A stretch of 64,000 bases of DNA from JANSXG01 sp024743075 (GCA_042140185.1 CP159477.1:1550001-1614000); one strand, 5' to 3'; shown: positions 53,870-63,710, counted from the stretch's first letter. Made by a program: numbers and translations. Notes: generated by a model not told the origin, from the letters alone.

Positions 53870-55498
53870 TCAATCAGCGGGCATCCACGAACTGTCGAAA
53901 TGCATGCCGGGGAGCAGTGATACCTCCGGCTCGCGCTCGATCATGCTAGCGATTGGATACGCGCAGTAGTCGAGGCTGAAGGCACCCGCCGGGCGGTGGT
54001 TGCCGGACCAACCGAGGCCGCCGAAGGGCAGTTTGCCGCTTGCTCCAGCGGTGCCGGTGTTCACGTTGATGCACCCCGCTCGGGATTCGGCGACGAAACG
54101 GTCGATCGCGTCGTCCTCCTGCGTGAAAATGGAGGCGGCGAGACCGTATCGAGTCGTGTTCGCCTGCTCGATCGCTTCCTCAAGGGACTCGAATTCGCAG
54201 AGGCGGACCAACGGTCCGAACAGTTCCACATCCGCGCCCGCATCGTGAGCGATCGAATCGGAGAGGCTGAAGCGATCGACCTGCCAGATGGCCGGGGAGA
54301 CGTAATGCCCGCCCGAGGGGTGATCGACGGCGGTCATTTCGAGGATCGGCTGCGGGTTGCCTTCACCTGCCCTCGCGAGTTTGCTCTGGAAATCGATGGC
54401 CTGCTCCCGAGCCCCCGCAGAGATGAGCGGGCCCATGAAGACAGGTTGGTTGCGTGACCCGCCGCCGATACCCTTCGGGTCCCCGACGATCATATTGGAG
54501 GAAATTTTGGCAAGCAGCGTGGCGAAAGGCCCGGCGATGTCCTTGTGAACCAGGATCCGCCGCGTGCATGTGCAGCGTTGCCCGGTCGTGATGAACGCGG
54601 CGCGAGCGCATTCGATCGCGGCCTGCTTCAGATCGGCATCCGGCATAATCACGGCGGGGTTGTTGCCCCCCATCTCGAGCGCGACGATCTTGCCGGGCTG
54701 GTCGAGATTGGCTTCAAGGATGCGACGACCGACCGGCCAAGAGCCTGTGAAGAGCACGCCGTCGATGTCGCGACTGGTGACCAGTGCCGAGGCGACATCA
54801 GCGCGACCCTGCACGAGGTTGAACACGCCCGCGGGCGCGCCAACTGATTCGAGCGCCGCGAGGAACAGTTCGGCGATGGCCTGGCCAACGGCCGGCGTCT
54901 TGTCGCTGGGCTTGAACACGATCGTGTTGCCCATGAGCAGCGCCGGCACGATGTGGCCATTGGGCAGGTGGGCCGGGAAGTTGAAGGGGCCGACGACGGC
55001 CATGACGCCGTGAGGACGGAATCGGCAGATGCCCTTGCGCGTCTTCGAGAGTTCGAGGTCAAAGCCGGTGACGCGACCGCGACCGGAGTTCTTCGAGTCG
55101 TCGAGTGTGACGTCGACTTTGGCCCCGAGCAGCTTCGCTTCTGATGCGGAATCCCAGATGGCTTTGCCGGTCTCGGCGCAGATCAGTTCGCCGATCTCTT
55201 CGGCCTTTGCGCTGGCGAGCGCCTGGTAGGCCCTGAGCATCTCGACGCGTTGCTCGATGGAGGTGGACGCCCACTCGGCGAGGGCTTTCCGGGCGGCGCC
55301 AACCGCTTCAGCGACGTGACGGACATCAGATCCTCCGGACCAGACGATTTGCTCCGGTCGAGCCGGATTGGTCGAGACGATCGCGTTGGCGGAACTCGCG
55401 CCGGCGATCGCTCGGGATTCACCGTCGATGATGTCGCCCATCGGGCGGTTGAGGCACGGCGATTCGATCCGGGAGTTGGGTTGGCTCGATGTAGTCAT
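53870..55498 (-). CDS. astD: Succinylglutamate-semialdehyde dehydrogenase
   Basis: 542 residues from the ATG at 55498; the open frame upstream overlaps astA and is not used. It oxidises N-succinylglutamate semialdehyde to N-succinylglutamate with NAD. VVGPFNFPAHLPNGHIVPAL, VFKPSDKTPAVG, FTGSWPVGRRILE, LEMGGNNPAVI (catalytic Glu) and TTGQRCTCTRRILV (catalytic Cys) match AstD within the aldehyde dehydrogenases. There is an N-terminal extension of about 45 residues. Last gene of the M20-aminotransferase-astA-astD run, 30 bases after astA. Confidence 0.9.
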   Translation of the reverse strand: MTTSSQPNSRIESPCLNRPMGDIIDGESRAIAGASSANAIVSTNPARPEQIVWSGGSDVRHVAEAVGAARKALAEWASTSIEQRVEMLRAYQALASAKAEEIGELICAETGKAIWDSASEAKLLGAKVDVTLDDSKNSGRGRVTGFDLELSKTRKGICRFRPHGVMAVVGPFNFPAHLPNGHIVPALLMGNTIVFKPSDKTPAVGQAIAELFLAALESVGAPAGVFNLVQGRADVASALVTSRDIDGVLFTGSWPVGRRILEANLDQPGKIVALEMGGNNPAVIMPDADLKQAAIECARAAFITTGQRCTCTRRILVHKDIAGPFATLLAKISSNMIVGDPKGIGGGSRNQPVFMGPLISAGAREQAIDFQSKLARAGEGNPQPILEMTAVDHPSGGHYVSPAIWQVDRFSLSDSIAHDAGADVELFGPLVRLCEFESLEEAIEQANTTRYGLAASIFTQEDDAIDRFVAESRAGCINVNTGTAGASGKLPFGGLGWSGNHRPAGAFSLDYCAYPIASMIEREPEVSLLPGMHFDSSWMPAD

Positions 55499-55527
55499 GT
55501 CTGGCTCTGTGGAGTGCGATCGCTCAG

Positions 55528-56721
55528 TCAGGATCTGGTGGCGCGTTTCCTCGTCGGCTTTGCGGCGCTCGACGAGGGCTTCGCATTGCTCTTCGGTTTC
55601 TTCGTGGTCTTGCTCCCGCCGGACGCCACGCGCTTCGTTTTCGACTTCGGCGAGAGCACCAGCGGCGTTACGCCGGCGTGATCTTCCTCGACGGGGTGCA
55701 GCGCCTCCATCGCCTGTTTGGGCAGTTCGACGCCCCGTCCGTTCGCGACGAGGCGGTACGGAGTGTGCAGGGCTCGCCAGTTGCCGTCCTCGCCGTCGAT
55801 GCTGATGAAGCCCTCGTGATTGCAGCGGGACTGGGCGCAAGTGCCGCCGATCTTGAGGATTCTGGTGTCCTTGATGATCGGAATGTCATCTGTGACGGCT
55901 TCGAGGTGCGGGCCTCCGTCGAACGGGTCGATCCGGCCGGTGTACTTGAAGCCGATGTCCTCGAGCATTTTACGAGCGGGGATCGTGTCGTTGCCGACTT
56001 GGCCGACGAGTTTGCGGGCCTCCGGCGGGAGAAGGGAGAGGTAGATCTCCTCGCGCGGCAGCAGCGAGACCATGAACTCCCGCGAGTACTGGCAGAACTT
56101 GTCCGCCTCGGTGTACGGGAGGTTGATGAAGCGGCGGCCGAGGTACTCCCAGAGGGTGTTGTGCCCGTCAGGCGTAATCGGGGCCATCATCTCGGCGAGG
56201 ACTTTGGAGCCGAACTGCTCTCGATGGACGCCCATGTAGTGGAAGCGGACGAGGCTGAGCTGCTTGCCGAGTTTGAGCGGATGGCGACGCGAATTGGGGC
56301 CGAGGATCAGGCCGCCGATTTCGCTCGGGCCGGATTCGTCCATGTAGAGCTTGGCGGTGGTGTGGGTGGTGCCGGTCTGAAGATCCTCGGAGAAGAACTG
56401 CTTCTTCTGGAGCATGAACGAGAGGTTCGGGTGGCCCGGCCCGCCCATCCTGGACACGCACATCGAGCTCCCGAGGCAGTTCTTGGTTTCTAGGTCCTCG
56501 AGCGCGAACATGAAGAGCGGGCTGGCACCAACGGCGGACTTGTCGCCCGCGACCGCTTTGAGTTCCTTGCCTTCCTTGGCGGCTCGGAAACTCATGCGCG
56601 AGCGCCGGATCTTCTCCGAGATGATGTCCTTGTCCGCTGGAAGATTGATGAAGTGCACCATCTTCGCGAACTTGAAGAGCACTTCCATGTCTTCGGGTTT
56701 ACAGCGTCGGATCAGAAACAT
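55528..56721 (-). CDS. astA: Arginine/ornithine N-succinyltransferase
   Basis: 397 residues from the ATG at 56721. It transfers succinyl from succinyl-CoA to the alpha-amino group of arginine (or ornithine in AruF/AruG types). MFLIRRCKPEDMEVLFKFAKM, GSSMCVSRMGGPGHPNLSF, SEIGGLILGPNSRRHPLKLGKQLSLVRFHY and DGHNTLWEYLGRRFINLPYTEAD are characteristic. AstA is usually near 340 residues. The extra 55 are a low-complexity tail rich in Lys, Ser, Pro and Thr (SKTTKKPKSNAKPSSSAAKP). Arg versus Orn preference cannot be read directly. Confidence 0.9.
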   Translation of the reverse strand: MFLIRRCKPEDMEVLFKFAKMVHFINLPADKDIISEKIRRSRMSFRAAKEGKELKAVAGDKSAVGASPLFMFALEDLETKNCLGSSMCVSRMGGPGHPNLSFMLQKKQFFSEDLQTGTTHTTAKLYMDESGPSEIGGLILGPNSRRHPLKLGKQLSLVRFHYMGVHREQFGSKVLAEMMAPITPDGHNTLWEYLGRRFINLPYTEADKFCQYSREFMVSLLPREEIYLSLLPPEARKLVGQVGNDTIPARKMLEDIGFKYTGRIDPFDGGPHLEAVTDDIPIIKDTRILKIGGTCAQSRCNHEGFISIDGEDGNWRALHTPYRLVANGRGVELPKQAMEALHPVEEDHAGVTPLVLSPKSKTKRVASGGSKTTKKPKSNAKPSSSAAKPTRKRATRS

Positions 56722-56761
56722 CGGGTCGCGTCCTTTGCTCGGGGATGCACTGTGGCTTGGT

Positions 56762-58306
56762 TCAGTTGTTGGCGTACGGCTTGCGCATGGGACGCGGCTC
56801 GTTGGAAGCGGAGGTTTCGATTTCCGAAGCGACTCTGGCCATCGCCCGTTCGAGGACCTCGAAGACACGGGGCCAGTGTTCGTCCTGCATGACGCCGAGC
56901 GGCGGGAGCATGCGGACGTGGAACGGGTCGTGGCCGCAGTAGAAGAGGATGAGCCCCTCATCGAAGCAGGCGCGGCAGAGCTTCATGATCGGGGCTTTCT
57001 CGCCGCCGAACGGGGTCAACTTCATCATGCCGCCGAAGCCGCCGCAGAAATCGTGCACTCGGTGGTTCTCGGGGAACCACTCCGGGTGCTTCTTCACGAG
57101 CGCGTCGACATGTTCGCGGAAAAGTTTGTGGTGGTGCGCGATGCGTCCTTTTGTACCGTCGGATTTGTTGTAGTAGTCGCCGTCGCGGAGGCGGGTGAGG
57201 ATCTCCGTTCCGGCCTTGAGGCCGGCGGAGGATCCCAGGAAGGTGCCGGAGAGCAGGCCCGGCTGGGGGTTGTATTCCTCAGTGTACATCGCGGCGCAGA
57301 CCTGGCTCATCTTGCCGACGCATGCTACATCGACGTACTCACCGAGACCGAGCGCATCGAAGCAGAACATCCTCTCGGTGCGACCGAAGGTCTGGACCTC
57401 GTCGGCCCAGACCGCGATGTCGTTGTCGCGACAGACTTCCATCATCGCCTTGTGGAAATCGGGGAGCGCGGTATTGAAGCCGCCTTCGCCCTGCACGAGT
57501 TCGAAGATGAAGCAGGCGTGCTGTTTGGGGTAGCGGGCGATGTACTGCTCGAGGTGCCAGACGCACATGTCGATGTAACGGGTCGGGCCGCTGACCTCGC
57601 CGGCCGACATGCGACGGGCCGCGACGTGGTCGTAGAACGGCATGTAGTCGACGAGCGTGCTCAGGGGGATGCCCTGACGCCCGCCGGCGGAGTCACCGAT
57701 CTGGGCCATGGTGACAGACCGGCCCATGAAGCAGTGGGCGAACGCGATGACCCGGCTGGCCGGGGCGTGCTTCTGGTAGCAGACCTTCAGGGCGTTCTCG
57801 TTGGCCATGGCGCCCGAGCCGCAGAGAAAGGCGTGCGCGAGTTTGGAGCCGCCCTTCTGGGCCTCGTCGACGAGGATCTTCGCGAAGTCGAACGCTTCGC
57901 AGTTCATCATGAGGTGGCCCTGCATGACCGTGTCGCTCGCGGCGCCCTCGATCGCCGCGCGAGCGATCCCGGGGTCGGAATGGCCGAAGAAGTGGACGCC
58001 GATACCGGTGATCATGTCGAACTTGACCGAACCGTCCATCAGTTCGATGAGCGGGCCGTTGCCAAGCCCGGAGCCGACGTGCGGGTAGAGCAGCGGACGG
58101 CCGCGAACGTCGGCGGCGAGTTCCATGAACTCCTCGAACGACTGTGTTGCTTCGGACGAACGCGGGCCTCGGATATCCGTGATCTTCTGCGAATGCGTCT
58201 GCATCTCCGCGACGATCTGCTCAATGCCGGAGCGGGTGGCGTCAGAACTGCGGAATTCTTCACCGAAGCTGCAGGCGGCGGTCTGGGTGGCGGGCTTGTC
58301 GTTCAT
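56762..58306 (-). CDS. Class III PLP aminotransferase, succinylornithine transaminase-like by context
   Basis: 514 residues. Fold-type I motifs: IELMDGSVKFDMITGIGVHFFGHSDP, FLCGSGAMANENALKVC, FAHCFMGRSVTMAQIGDS, FELVQGEGGFNTALPDF, WADEVQTFGRTERMF (PLP Asp) and VACVGKMSQVCA (Schiff-base Lys). An N-terminal extension of about 60 residues and long loops set it apart from E. coli AstC (about 400). Placed directly upstream of astA and astD, it most likely moves the delta-amino group of succinylornithine. Lysine or GABA aminotransferase activity is an alternative. Confidence 0.78.
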   Translation of the reverse strand: MNDKPATQTAACSFGEEFRSSDATRSGIEQIVAEMQTHSQKITDIRGPRSSEATQSFEEFMELAADVRGRPLLYPHVGSGLGNGPLIELMDGSVKFDMITGIGVHFFGHSDPGIARAAIEGAASDTVMQGHLMMNCEAFDFAKILVDEAQKGGSKLAHAFLCGSGAMANENALKVCYQKHAPASRVIAFAHCFMGRSVTMAQIGDSAGGRQGIPLSTLVDYMPFYDHVAARRMSAGEVSGPTRYIDMCVWHLEQYIARYPKQHACFIFELVQGEGGFNTALPDFHKAMMEVCRDNDIAVWADEVQTFGRTERMFCFDALGLGEYVDVACVGKMSQVCAAMYTEEYNPQPGLLSGTFLGSSAGLKAGTEILTRLRDGDYYNKSDGTKGRIAHHHKLFREHVDALVKKHPEWFPENHRVHDFCGGFGGMMKLTPFGGEKAPIMKLCRACFDEGLILFYCGHDPFHVRMLPPLGVMQDEHWPRVFEVLERAMARVASEIETSASNEPRPMRKPYANN

Positions 58307-58363
58307 TGCGATGGCGTCTCTTGAAGGCGGTGTGCTTAAAAAGTTTTGTGGACAGGAGTCGTG

Positions 58364-59581
58364 TCAGTCGATGCCGTGCAGTTCCAACATCAGCGCGGCG
58401 AGCAGTTGGCTGCGCTCGACGAGCGATCGCAGTTCGATCCACTCGGTGGTCCGGTGCAGGTCGCCGCCCCGGACACCCAATGTGTCGATGGTCGGGAGTC
58501 CGGCATCCTGCATGATGTTCCCATCGCAGACACCCCCCGTCGAGGCGAACGGCAGGGATTGACCAAGGGATTCCGCGACGCGCCGTGCCGTCTGGGCGAG
58601 GGCCTCGGTTTCCGGGATGAGAGGTTTGGCGGGGCGATTGAACGAGCGTCGGATCACCACGCGGGGCATAGCCGATTCATCGGTCTGCAGGGCGTCCATC
58701 TTCGCCCCGAGGGCGTCGGCGGCCCCTTGCGAGGGGTATCGGACGTTTCCCCACGCCGCGGCGTGGTCCGGTACGACGTTCGTCGCGATACCGCCTTCGA
58801 GCGGGCCGACGTTGACCGATACCCCGGCATCCTCATCGGAGAGTTTCTCGATCTCGACAAGGGCTCGGGCAAGGGCGTAGACCGCGGATCGTCCCTCGAA
58901 GAAGGCCCGCCCGGCGTGCGACGACCGGCCGCTGGCCTCGACCATGAACTGCCCGGAGCCGCGGCGCTCGACGGCGAGCTCGCCCCCGGGCAATGCCGGC
59001 TCCAGGGCGATGCCGACCTCGTGCTTCGTTGCCTGGTCGTACAGCGCCGCGTGGGAGAAGTAGCTGCCGGTCTCCTCGTCGCTGTTGAGGGTGAAGGTCC
59101 ATGGCACATCGGCGCCCGCCTCGGCGATCGCTTCGAGGGCGTTTACAGCGATCAGGATGCCGCCCTTCATGTCCACCACACCGGGGCCGTTGGCCGTCTT
59201 GCCGTCGCTGGATACGACCATCTCGCGGAACGCGCCCGCGGGGTCGAACACGGTATCCAGGTGTCCGGCGATCATAGCTTTGGGGGCCTCGCCGGAAGCC
59301 GTTTCGCGACGGAGCACGGCCATAGGCGGCACATCCGCGCTGACCGTGCCTTTGGGCGTGAGCCAGTTGTCGCGGGCCACACCGGGGATCATGGTGAGTT
59401 TCGCGCCGAGCGCTGCGAGCCGGTCGCTGAGCAGGCCCCGGTACTCATCGAGGCCGGGTGTGTTGTTGTAGCCGGTCGGGATCGCGATGTGGCGCGCGAG
59501 GTCCTCGCGCATCGCTTGATCACGGTCTTCGATGATGCGACACACTTTCTCTCGGACGGTCGAACCCAACGGATCCCCCAT
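58364..59581 (-). CDS. M20-family metallohydrolase, putative N-acyl amino acid deacylase of the AST-like operon
   Basis: 405 residues. M20 zinc-site motifs: AGHLDTVFDPAG, GPGVVDMKGGILIAV (bridging Asp), NSDEETGSYFSHAAL (catalytic Glu pair), EPALPGGELAVERRGSG and the dimerisation-domain GRSSHAGRAF. The closest style is carboxypeptidase G2/ArgE. In canonical AST operons AstE (M14-like) removes succinate from succinylglutamate. Here an M20 enzyme occupies that place, so it may do the same job. It heads the operon, 57 bases before the aminotransferase. Confidence 0.78.
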   Translation of the reverse strand: MGDPLGSTVREKVCRIIEDRDQAMREDLARHIAIPTGYNNTPGLDEYRGLLSDRLAALGAKLTMIPGVARDNWLTPKGTVSADVPPMAVLRRETASGEAPKAMIAGHLDTVFDPAGAFREMVVSSDGKTANGPGVVDMKGGILIAVNALEAIAEAGADVPWTFTLNSDEETGSYFSHAALYDQATKHEVGIALEPALPGGELAVERRGSGQFMVEASGRSSHAGRAFFEGRSAVYALARALVEIEKLSDEDAGVSVNVGPLEGGIATNVVPDHAAAWGNVRYPSQGAADALGAKMDALQTDESAMPRVVIRRSFNRPAKPLIPETEALAQTARRVAESLGQSLPFASTGGVCDGNIMQDAGLPTIDTLGVRGGDLHRTTEWIELRSLVERSQLLAALMLELHGID

Positions 59582-59614
59582 TTCTGCGTGCTTCGGACGT
59601 GAGACGAGATCGTA

Positions 59615-60514
59615 TCACGCCTCGAATCCCGCGGCAGAAAGCGGCAAAGTGCCCGAGAACACGATCTCGGCGGTGCCGGAGACTCGCGCGATCGGCGGAG
59701 AGTCGATGGCCTCTGGGTGCGCCACGAGTTCGATCGCGAGTTCACCGCCGGGCATCGCGACGGTACAGGTGGATCCCAGCAGCCCCGCCCGCCGACCCGT
59801 CGCGACGATCGCTGCTGCGCCCGAAGCACAGGCCTGAGTCGGACCGACGCCTCGTTCGTCGGTCATCGCCACAACACGTCCCGGAGAAGCCGCGAAGGCG
59901 AGGGAGATGTTGACGCCCGAGCTGAAGACTCCGGTCTCGCGCACCTTTGAAGCCATGTCGACGAGGTCTCGCTCTTCCGGGTGCCCGTTGACGAAGATGA
60001 CGAGGTGCGGGTTACCAGCCCACGCGCTGTCGAGACAGGCGTCGCCGACCGCGTCACGCAGAACCGACCGGTCATGATCGCTCAGCGGGGCAACGGCAGA
60101 CTTCATGCATGGTTCTACGCGTCCCAGATCTAGCGCGCAGCGAAACGGGTGGTCGCGTTCGATCAGGATCGAGGTCGGCCTGCTCCCCATCAGGACATTC
60201 AGCGTCTGCCCGGGCTGGGCTGCTCCGATCCGGAGCAAATACAGCGCGATGCAGCGCAGCCCGTTGCCGCACATCCCGCCGGCGGTTCCGTCGGCGTTCA
60301 GGATCTCAGCGCTGGTCGAGCCATCGTCATCGGTCAGGACTAGAACGCCGTCGGCCCCTATGCCGCGACGCCTGTCGCAGATATTGCGGACCAGTTTCGA
60401 ATCCAAAGTCGCGACGACCCGGTTGCGACGGGCCGTGTTCCAGGCAGTCAGATCCACCAAAACGAAGTCATTGGCACAGCCGTGAACTTTGACGAACGGG
60501 ACGGAGAGATTCAT
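59615..60514 (-). CDS. dapF: Diaminopimelate epimerase
   Basis: 299 residues from the ATG at 60514. It interconverts LL- and meso-diaminopimelate for lysine and peptidoglycan. The two catalytic Cys motifs are present: GGMCGNGLRCIALYLL and VGPTQACASGAAAIVA. VKVHGCANDFVLVDL, RRRGIGADGVLVL and AGNPHLVIFV are the substrate segments. The ATG overlaps the stop of the M48 protease gene (ATGA), so the two are co-translated. With murD it shows meso-DAP-type peptidoglycan potential. Confidence 0.95.
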   Translation of the reverse strand: MNLSVPFVKVHGCANDFVLVDLTAWNTARRNRVVATLDSKLVRNICDRRRGIGADGVLVLTDDDGSTSAEILNADGTAGGMCGNGLRCIALYLLRIGAAQPGQTLNVLMGSRPTSILIERDHPFRCALDLGRVEPCMKSAVAPLSDHDRSVLRDAVGDACLDSAWAGNPHLVIFVNGHPEERDLVDMASKVRETGVFSSGVNISLAFAASPGRVVAMTDERGVGPTQACASGAAAIVATGRRAGLLGSTCTVAMPGGELAIELVAHPEAIDSPPIARVSGTAEIVFSGTLPLSAAGFEA

Positions 60515-62097
60515 GGCGGTGTCTCCGAGCCCGCTCCGAAGATGCGATCCAGCATGGGCCGAGACATCCACTCCTGGATCGCCTGTCTCTTGGCGGCCTC
60601 CCGATCCCGCTTCTCCAGTTCGATCTGGAGAACGGTCAGGCCCGTCGCGACGAGCAGAAGAACCGCGGTCGCCAGTTTCAGGCGCGCGACGACGCGATCG
60701 ATCGGCAGTCGCAACGCCGGCCGGCAGGTCAATGCCCGGACCGCGTGCCGGCGCGACGCGATGGAACCGTGGCGGTACGAGAAGCGGTCCGGTGGCATTC
60801 CCGCGACCGAAGCAACGGTGGCCAGAGCCGCGCTCATCGCCTCCGTGGCCGGACCGGAGATCACCGGACAGCGATCGACCGGACGCGCGATCGGCTTGGT
60901 GAACCGCACGCCGGAAAGGTGTTGCGCCGCGAACGCGTCGGCCTGCCTTTCGAACCGTCGGCTGATGTAGCCGAATGCTAGAAACGCGATGACCAAGGCG
61001 ACACCGAGCGAGACGCCCGAAACGACATCGGCCCAGAAGAACCGCTGCTCGACATCCTCGATGCTCAGGATGAGCAGCCGGCCGAGCAGCCAGAGCCCGG
61101 CGGTGCAGATGGTCACGACGGCGACCATGGCCCCGAGGAGCCAGGGCAGGTGGTGGCGCCGGGCGTGCGCAATCTCGTGGGCCATCACCGCTTCGAGTTG
61201 CTCGCCGGGCAGTCGTTCGAGCAGACCGTCGGTCAGGAGGATGTAGCGCAGTTGCGGGAGCACGCCGATGAGTGCGCCATTGAGCATGCCGCGACTGGTG
61301 TGCCAGATGAGGATGTCCCGGACGCGAACGCCTTGATCCCGGCACATCGACTCAAGGCGATCGCGCAGCGGCCCGGGCTCGAGGCGGGAGGTCCGCCAGA
61401 GAACCCGAAGCGCGACCGGCATCAGGCAGAGCACGCCGAGCGCGAAGAGCAGGTACAACCCCTGTGGGAGGAGTTCCGCCCACTCGCTCTCGCTGAACCA
61501 CTGGGACGACCGCTCGATCGAGGCGAACAGGCGATCGACGGCTTCGCTCGCGGCGCTGAGCACGAGCACAGGGATCAGGATGATCAGCGCCCTGTGCCGG
61601 ACCGTGTCGAGGATGTGCTCCCAGAAGCCGGGCGGCCTTGAGAACGTGAGGCCTTCGTCCAGCCAGCGTGCCATCGAGGCCTCGCGGAGACGGGTCTGGA
61701 TCGGGTGGGTCAACCCGTACAGCAGGAACAGCCCGACGAGGGCCGGAGCAGCGGCGACGACCTCGTCGATAACCACGAGATTGCCGCCCACCAGGTCCCG
61801 TGATAGCCCAACCCAGTCCAGCCAAAGCGTACACACCAGCCAGTGCGCTCCGAGCGCAGCCTTGGCCAGCCTGTCGATGCGATAGGCCCGGATGACCATC
61901 CGTCCGTCACCGGTGGCATCGAACCGTCTTACCGCGAGCGCGTTGAGCGCGTACGCGAGTGCGATGATCGCCGCGATTCCGCCGAGCAGGAAACCGGTCA
62001 GCGGAGCGGCGTCGAGCTGCGGCCCGAACGGCAACCCCTCAACGCTCTCGCGAATCGCGATCGTCAGAACGATCAGGATGATGATCGGATCAAACAC
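60511..62097 (-). CDS. M48-family membrane metalloprotease
   Basis: 528 residues with several TM helices on both sides of the catalytic domain. VMAHEIAHARRHH gives HExxH near residue 297, and RRFERQADAFAAQHL supplies the third ligand Glu. RYILLTDGLLERL and RGMLNGALIGVLPQ are as in HtpX/Ste24-like M48 peptidases. The N-terminal half has four or five extra TMs. It probably does membrane protein quality control. Its stop overlaps the dapF start. Confidence 0.88.
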   Translation of the reverse strand: MFDPIIILIVLTIAIRESVEGLPFGPQLDAAPLTGFLLGGIAAIIALAYALNALAVRRFDATGDGRMVIRAYRIDRLAKAALGAHWLVCTLWLDWVGLSRDLVGGNLVVIDEVVAAAPALVGLFLLYGLTHPIQTRLREASMARWLDEGLTFSRPPGFWEHILDTVRHRALIILIPVLVLSAASEAVDRLFASIERSSQWFSESEWAELLPQGLYLLFALGVLCLMPVALRVLWRTSRLEPGPLRDRLESMCRDQGVRVRDILIWHTSRGMLNGALIGVLPQLRYILLTDGLLERLPGEQLEAVMAHEIAHARRHHLPWLLGAMVAVVTICTAGLWLLGRLLILSIEDVEQRFFWADVVSGVSLGVALVIAFLAFGYISRRFERQADAFAAQHLSGVRFTKPIARPVDRCPVISGPATEAMSAALATVASVAGMPPDRFSYRHGSIASRRHAVRALTCRPALRLPIDRVVARLKLATAVLLLVATGLTVLQIELEKRDREAAKRQAIQEWMSRPMLDRIFGAGSETPP

Positions 62098-62128
62098 GAA
62101 CGCTCATTCCGGATCGGGTGCCAGACAC

Positions 62129-63637
62129 TCAGGGCCGCTCGATGGTTCCGAGGTCGATTCGCACGCCGTCGGGTTGGAAATAGTCAACGTTCAGCCGGTC
62201 AGCGGAGACGAGGGTGAAAAGGAGGCAACCGCGTCCCTCGCGCTTCGCGTACTCGAAGTCGCTGAAACTCGGCCCGGCGTAGTCAGCGTTCCGCGTGCGC
62301 ATGGCGTGGAAGTGGTAGTGGAAGAGCGCGGTGTCCGAAGCTTCAATGAGCTCCTCGGAGGCGACAAACCGGTCGTCGCCAAATCGTGAGTTGACCCGGG
62401 GCGGGAACAGGTCGAAAGCCGGCATTCCGGAATCTGTCCAGTGGACGACACCGCCGTACTCTGTGGAAGTGTCGGCATGGTCGGCGTCCGCCTGATCGAG
62501 CAGTTCGGCGTGCAAAGACTCGGTCGACCATGCAGCGGTCTGGACCACCCGCGCCGCCAACAGCAGCGCCACGGCGTCGGCCCAGACGATCTCGTCTTTC
62601 CACTCCCCCAGCGATTCGCCGCCGAGCCACGCGGTATCGGTACGATCGCGGAAAAATGTCTCGCGGTCTTCGAGTTCGCTTTCCAGTTGGTTCAGCAACT
62701 GGGCTCTCGTGGCGTTCATCAACTGCGGTTCGAAGCGAGACGCCCAGACCACCGGTGCGAGGTGGCGCAGTTCCCAACCGGCGCGCTGCTCGGCGTTCAG
62801 CGTCGCCACGGCCCGCTCGGCCGCGACGACGAATTCGCTGTTCACGGGGTCTGTGAGCAGACGCCGGACCCACGCGACCTGTTCCGCAGTCTTCGGCACC
62901 GCGCCGAAACGATCGGCGGACCGCGCGACCGCCCACATCAGAGGGTCCGCGTGCCGATCGACCGAGCCAACCTGGCCGACGAGCCGGGTGATCTGGTCAT
63001 CGTCGGATGCGCTGCGGACGAGAAGGCCCCAGGCGGCCCGGCGGTCTTTCTCGCCGAACTTCACGCCGGCGCCCTCCTGGTAGGAGCCGCTGAACACCTC
63101 GAACAGCGTCTCCGGCAGCGAGCGGTCCGGGAAGAGAGCCGTCAGCGTCGCGGGTTCGGGACGGTCGTCATCGATGCGCACCTCCTGCGTGTTGCGATCC
63201 CACGCTCGCACGAAGCTTGGCGCTATGTTCACCCACCCGCGGTTCACGCACACCTCGCCGATCCGCTCCAGAACTTCAACGGATTTTTCCGTCGGCACGA
63301 GCAGCGCGAACATGGTCCGTGTGTCGTCGAGACCCTCGGTGTCTTTCAACAGCGAGTTGATGGCGGCGACGCGGGTCGACCAGTATGTCGAGCGGGACCA
63401 GATGACTCGCTTGAGCATCTCTCGGGCCTGCGGCCGCTCGATCTCACCAGCGTCGACCGCATCCCAGACGCCGTTGATCGCGCGAATGCGGGTCTTGGAG
63501 TGTGCCTCGGCATCAAGCATGCGTGAGGGCGGTTCCGGCCCCCCGCTCCCGGAGCAGCCGGGCACCCCTGTCAAAAGGACGGTGAGCGATATGAACGGAA
63601 GAACCACGACGCGTCCGATGCGATGGTTGGCAGGCAT
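62129..63637 (-). CDS. Lipoprotein of unknown function
   Basis: 502 residues from the ATG at 63637; the open frame continues upstream over the divergent NifU-like gene. Lipobox: LLTGVPGC (Cys near 28). The mature protein is mainly helical with HEAT-like regularity (AREMLKRVIWSRSTYWSTRVAAINSLL; KTAEQVAWVRRLLTDPVNSEFVVAAERAVATL). It ends with a beta-rich region (HYHFHAMRTRNADYAGPSFSDFEYA). No enzyme motif is recognised. It is the first gene of a run that continues with the M48 protease and dapF. Confidence 0.65.
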   Translation of the reverse strand: MPANHRIGRVVVLPFISLTVLLTGVPGCSGSGGPEPPSRMLDAEAHSKTRIRAINGVWDAVDAGEIERPQAREMLKRVIWSRSTYWSTRVAAINSLLKDTEGLDDTRTMFALLVPTEKSVEVLERIGEVCVNRGWVNIAPSFVRAWDRNTQEVRIDDDRPEPATLTALFPDRSLPETLFEVFSGSYQEGAGVKFGEKDRRAAWGLLVRSASDDDQITRLVGQVGSVDRHADPLMWAVARSADRFGAVPKTAEQVAWVRRLLTDPVNSEFVVAAERAVATLNAEQRAGWELRHLAPVVWASRFEPQLMNATRAQLLNQLESELEDRETFFRDRTDTAWLGGESLGEWKDEIVWADAVALLLAARVVQTAAWSTESLHAELLDQADADHADTSTEYGGVVHWTDSGMPAFDLFPPRVNSRFGDDRFVASEELIEASDTALFHYHFHAMRTRNADYAGPSFSDFEYAKREGRGCLLFTLVSADRLNVDYFQPDGVRIDLGTIERP

Positions 63638-63710
63638 GCGGGTAGTGTAATGACCTTGCAGAACCGGCTCAGACCGACGGACGAGCACATCCGGGGCTAC
63701 AATCGAACCG

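Noticed and set aside
56414..58324. A 636-codon plus-strand open frame opposite the aminotransferase and astA
   Set aside because: Same antisense pattern; the minus-strand genes there carry clear PLP and AstA motifs.
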